A DNA stretch of 8,286 nt, from positions 1 through 8,286 of the forward strand of contig CAMWWR010000060.1 in assembly GCA_947178045.1 (NCBI GenBank), read 5' to 3'. A program made the translations under genes and the position numbers. Under the pieces are notes generated by a model that was given only the letters and a program-made list of their open reading frames with translations, was not told where the DNA came from and did no database searches. This document shows positions 6,770-8,286 of this stretch, in pieces (the stretch's first letter is position 1; each line of letters opens with the position of its first letter). Source of the DNA: an uncultured Clostridia bacterium (GTDB lineage Bacteria; Bacillota; Clostridia; Lachnospirales; Lachnospiraceae).

Positions 6770-7600
6770 TTATTCTCCTGCCGGCGCGGCAAGATATGAT
6801 ACAACGCCCTTCATCGGGTTGTCCGCCTCCTTCACCGGCTCCTCCAGCGTGAAATCGACCGTGTCTCCCACTGAGAAGCTTTCAATGCCGCCCTCCGCAT
6901 AGAAATACTCGCTGAAGGTGCACTCAAACGTGTAGGTCTTGCCGTCCTCCGTATAATCCACCGTGATGCTCTCATCCGAAAGCTCCTTGATTACGGCTTT
7001 GTACATGGTGTGGAACTTGCGCACAAGGACCAGCTCCTGGATGGACGGGTCGAACTTGCGCATAAATACATTCTCAGCATAAGCGGAAAGGTCCTCCGCG
7101 CCGATAATCAGGAATACATATCTTCCCTGCACCAGCACCTTGTTCTTCTCCACAAGCTCATACTGATCCTCCAGATAAGTTCTCCACTGCTCCTTGAGTG
7201 CAGCGACTCTCTGATTGATTCCCTCAACAACCGCCGGAACGTCAGCCTCGGAGGCAGCCTTAAATACCGCAAGCTCCGTCGCCGTTACATTCATCATCGG
7301 AATACGGATGTCATATTCCTCGATTTTGGAAGCGTCGAGCTTGTAGATCTCGGTCAGTTCCATCTCCGACCCCTGCATCATCATCGGGATATCCTCGCTC
7401 ATGCGGTCCACAATGGCGTCCATCATTTCCTTGACGCTGAAATCCTCAAAAGCTGCCGGCGCCTGGGTCGGAGCCTCCGACGGCTGTGCTGCTGCCGACG
7501 GGGTAGGCTGCTTATCGTCATCATTCTTCTTGTCGCCGCACGCAGTCATCGAAAGTGCCATCGCACCTGCAAGCATCATACATAAAAATCTTTTTCTCAT
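6770..7600 (-). CDS. DUF4358-like extracytoplasmic lipoprotein
   Basis: The 276-residue protein begins with a lipoprotein signal peptide: KR near the N-terminus, a hydrophobic core (about 5-17) and the lipobox MTAC, with Cys21 as the predicted lipidated residue. A Pro/Ala/Gln/Ser-rich linker (about 28-52) follows. Residues about 53-165 resemble DUF4358 lipoproteins of Clostridia, with the pattern YDIRIPMMNVTATELAVFKA, long helices with EGINQRVAALKEQW, and NKVLVQGRYVFLIIG. Their function is unknown. Residues about 190-272 form an extra beta-rich domain (KAVIKELSDESITVDY, KTYTFECTF, SFSVGDTVDFTLEE) beyond the usual family length. AAGGAG at 7609-7614 is 8 bases from ATG 7600. It lies upstream of the ECF sigma gene in the same direction with no convincing terminator between, and its own upstream region has an ECF-like promoter. 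It may therefore be a target of that sigma factor and part of its envelope response. Confidence 0.8.
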   Translation of the reverse strand: MRKRFLCMMLAGAMALSMTACGDKKNDDDKQPTPSAAAQPSEAPTQAPAAFEDFSVKEMMDAIVDRMSEDIPMMMQGSEMELTEIYKLDASKIEEYDIRIPMMNVTATELAVFKAASEADVPAVVEGINQRVAALKEQWRTYLEDQYELVEKNKVLVQGRYVFLIIGAEDLSAYAENVFMRKFDPSIQELVLVRKFHTMYKAVIKELSDESITVDYTEDGKTYTFECTFSEYFYAEGGIESFSVGDTVDFTLEEPVKEADNPMKGVVSYLAAPAGE

Positions 7601-7624
7601 AACATTCTCTCCTTTTTCCTGGGA

Positions 7625-7676
7625 CAGGACCGCTTGTCTTTTCCGACCGCCGTTTTCTTTCGGCGCTGCCGTCCTG
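7625..7676 (-). promoter_or_regulatory. Foldable 5' leader of the lipoprotein mRNA
   Basis: CAGGAC (7625-7630) and GTCCTG (7671-7676) are complementary and enclose a second stem, CGCCG (7648-7652) with CGGCG (7661-7665) around an 8-base loop. In the transcript the outer stem ends about 10 bases before the AAGGAG site. It matches no riboswitch class I know. Confidence 0.35.
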
Positions 7677-7691
7677 CTCTGTTTTTACACC

Positions 7692-7722
7692 TATTATTCG
7701 CAGCAAGTCCGGAAAAGTTACA
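7692..7722 (-). promoter_or_regulatory. ECF-sigma-type promoter upstream of the lipoprotein gene
   Basis: On the - strand TGTAAC (7722-7717) is followed by exactly 16 bases and then CGAATAATA (7700-7692). This is the layout of ECF promoters of the SigW type (an AAC-containing -35, 16-17 bases, a CG-starting -10). The -10 core CGAATAA differs from the usual CGTA/CGTC. Transcription would start near 7688, leaving a leader of about 88 bases. It is distinct from the TG-TATAAT elements used by rpoD and the sigma operon. Assignment to the neighbouring ECF sigma is inference. Confidence 0.6.
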
Positions 7723-7723
7723 C

Positions 7724-7750
7724 CTGTTTCAAAATTTTTTTAAGAAACAG
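7724..7750. repeat. Perfect 7-bp inverted repeat next to the ECF-type promoter
   Basis: CTGTTTC (7724-7730) and GAAACAG (7744-7750) flank a 13-base A/T-only centre. The dyad abuts the -35 element at 7717-7722 on its upstream side. The A/T centre could act as an UP-element-like site and the arms as a regulator-binding site; no T-tract follows on the - strand to make it a terminator. Confidence 0.45.
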
Positions 7751-7758
7751 TGATTTTC

Positions 7759-7797
7759 ATCAAAGGAAGTGCTGAATAAATCATTGCTTCCTTTGAT
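7759..7797. repeat. Perfect 11-bp inverted repeat with 17-base loop
   Basis: ATCAAAGGAAG (7759-7769) is exactly complementary to CTTCCTTTGAT (7787-7797). No T-tract follows on either strand. It could be a regulator-binding dyad, a processed RNA stem or the remnant of a small mobile repeat. Confidence 0.55.
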
Positions 7798-7800
7798 CCT

Positions 7801-7915
7801 CCGGCAGGATGCAAAGCCTCTTTCAGAGGTTTACGGATTTACAAAGGAATATGCCACTTTGCAGCACAAATCCAGTGCGGGAAACGCTTTAATCAGTATT
7901 TCCCAAAGTTTCCTT
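7801..7915. other. Intergenic stretch with three further stem-loops, no gene seen
   Basis: This completes the gene-free interval 7601-7915. It contains CCTCT (7817-7821) with AGAGG (7825-7829), GGATTT (7835-7840) with AAATCC (7868-7873) enclosing CAAAG (7842-7846) with CTTTG (7857-7861), and GGGAAA (7879-7884) with TTTCCC (7899-7904). With the 11-bp dyad at 7759 this makes four structures in a row. No open frame with a credible start, and no RNA family that I can recognise. Confidence 0.4.
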
Positions 7916-7945
7916 AAAAAAGAGCCGCCGTAAAACGGCAGCTCT
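7916..7945 (-). terminator. Intrinsic terminator of the right-edge gene
   Basis: On the - strand an 11-bp stem (7945-7935 with 7931-7921, one G-T wobble) closes a 3-base loop and is followed by six T (7921-7916). It begins about 23 bases after the stop codon at 7969. Confidence 0.9.
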
Positions 7946-7968
7946 CCGCAGTATATGACATAGCTTTG

Positions 7969-8286
7969 TCAATGGTTTCCTGCTCTGATCCCGGCATCCC
8001 CGGAAAGCCACCCGAGCAGCCTGCTCACATTATCCTCAAGCCACACGTTCGACAGGCTTCCCTGATTCCGCAGGCTTGCCAGAAAATCCGGGCCGTTCCC
8101 GTAAAGCACCTTCTGAAAGCTTGCCGGCAGGACCGTCTCCTCCACGCCGCGCTTCCACGCGGCGTAATCCCGGACAGCCTCCTCGCGGTTCGTGCCGCCC
8201 GCTCCGGACGGGGAATCCAGAACTTTTTCCTCCCTTTTGTGAAGCTCCAGAAATTTTCTGCCGAAGCCACCCTCGCCCCTGTGGTC
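7969..8286 (-). CDS. Unidentified protein, C-terminal 105 residues (5' partial)
   Basis: The frame enters from the right edge and ends with TGA at 7969-7971, giving 105 residues. It is a soluble, charged and probably helical tail with FGRKFLELHKREEKVLD near its start, then a Gly/Ser turn (SPSGAGGT), then NREEAVRDYAAWKRGVEE, LPASFQKVLYGNG, DFLASLRNQG and NVWLEDNVSRLLGWLSG. No signal peptide or membrane segment falls within this part. I do not recognise the family. The strong terminator right after the stop and the uninterrupted frame support a real gene. Any shorter start inside this frame would leave the upstream open frame unexplained, so it is treated as truncated by the window. Confidence 0.7.
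   Translation of the reverse strand, partial: DHRGEGGFGRKFLELHKREEKVLDSPSGAGGTNREEAVRDYAAWKRGVEETVLPASFQKVLYGNGPDFLASLRNQGSLSNVWLEDNVSRLLGWLSGDAGIRAGNH

Noticed and set aside
7745..7789. A 14-residue - strand mini-frame starting near 7787 after AAAGGAAG, possible leader peptide
   Set aside because: It lies upstream of the ECF-type promoter, so it would not be in the lipoprotein leader, and it is too short to separate from chance.
7798..7840. Possible cyclic-di-GMP (GEMM) riboswitch because of the GATGCAAAGCC string on the + strand
   Set aside because: The other required parts (the CAAACC/GAAA hairpin and the closing GGGTTGCC-like strand) are missing, and no + strand gene lies downstream to be regulated.

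Overview
The window looks like a chromosomal segment from a GC-rich anaerobic Clostridia, most likely a gut or rumen Lachnospiraceae relative. This rests on the style of the proteins (a Firmicutes-type RpoD of 368 residues, a DHHW/MBOAT pair, a DUF4358-like lipoprotein, and a short ECF sigma factor followed by a one-helix anti-sigma-like protein), on AGGAGG-type ribosome binding sites, and on the moderately high GC content. No species can be named from the sequence alone.

Left part, + strand (1-2430). The window opens with the last 79 residues of a protein ending in a CBM3-like cellulose-binding module. A spacer of about 280 bases with several dyads follows. A TG-extended -10 promoter then drives rpoD (primary sigma factor), with plsC (1-acyl-glycerol-3-phosphate acyltransferase) 12 bases behind it. 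The unit closes with an intrinsic terminator whose loop contains the plsC stop codon.

Middle part, - strand (2455-6710). Converging on plsC is an apparent operon read right to left: an ECF sigma factor, a single-pass anti-sigma-like protein, an AlgI-type MBOAT O-acyltransferase and a DHHW/AlgX-like partner. The anti-sigma-like gene and the MBOAT gene are only 3 bases apart. The likely joint job is to move acyl groups across the membrane onto a surface polysaccharide, controlled by a dedicated envelope-responsive sigma factor. The MBOAT protein carries an unusual Ala/Gly-rich, internally repeated insert before its last membrane helix.

Right part, - strand (6770-8286). A DUF4358-like lipoprotein gene lies upstream of the sigma gene. 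It is preceded by a sequence with ECF-promoter architecture (TGTAAC, 16 bases, CGAATAA) and a leader of about 90 bases that can fold. No clear terminator separates it from the sigma gene, so the lipoprotein and the acylation operon may form one autoregulated unit. Further right is an intergenic stretch of about 315 bases rich in inverted repeats, then a textbook terminator for an unidentified - strand gene that runs off the window edge.

No RNA genes, insertion sequences or CRISPR arrays were seen. The strongest candidate for something under-described is the sigma / anti-sigma / O-acyltransferase / lipoprotein module at 2455-7722.
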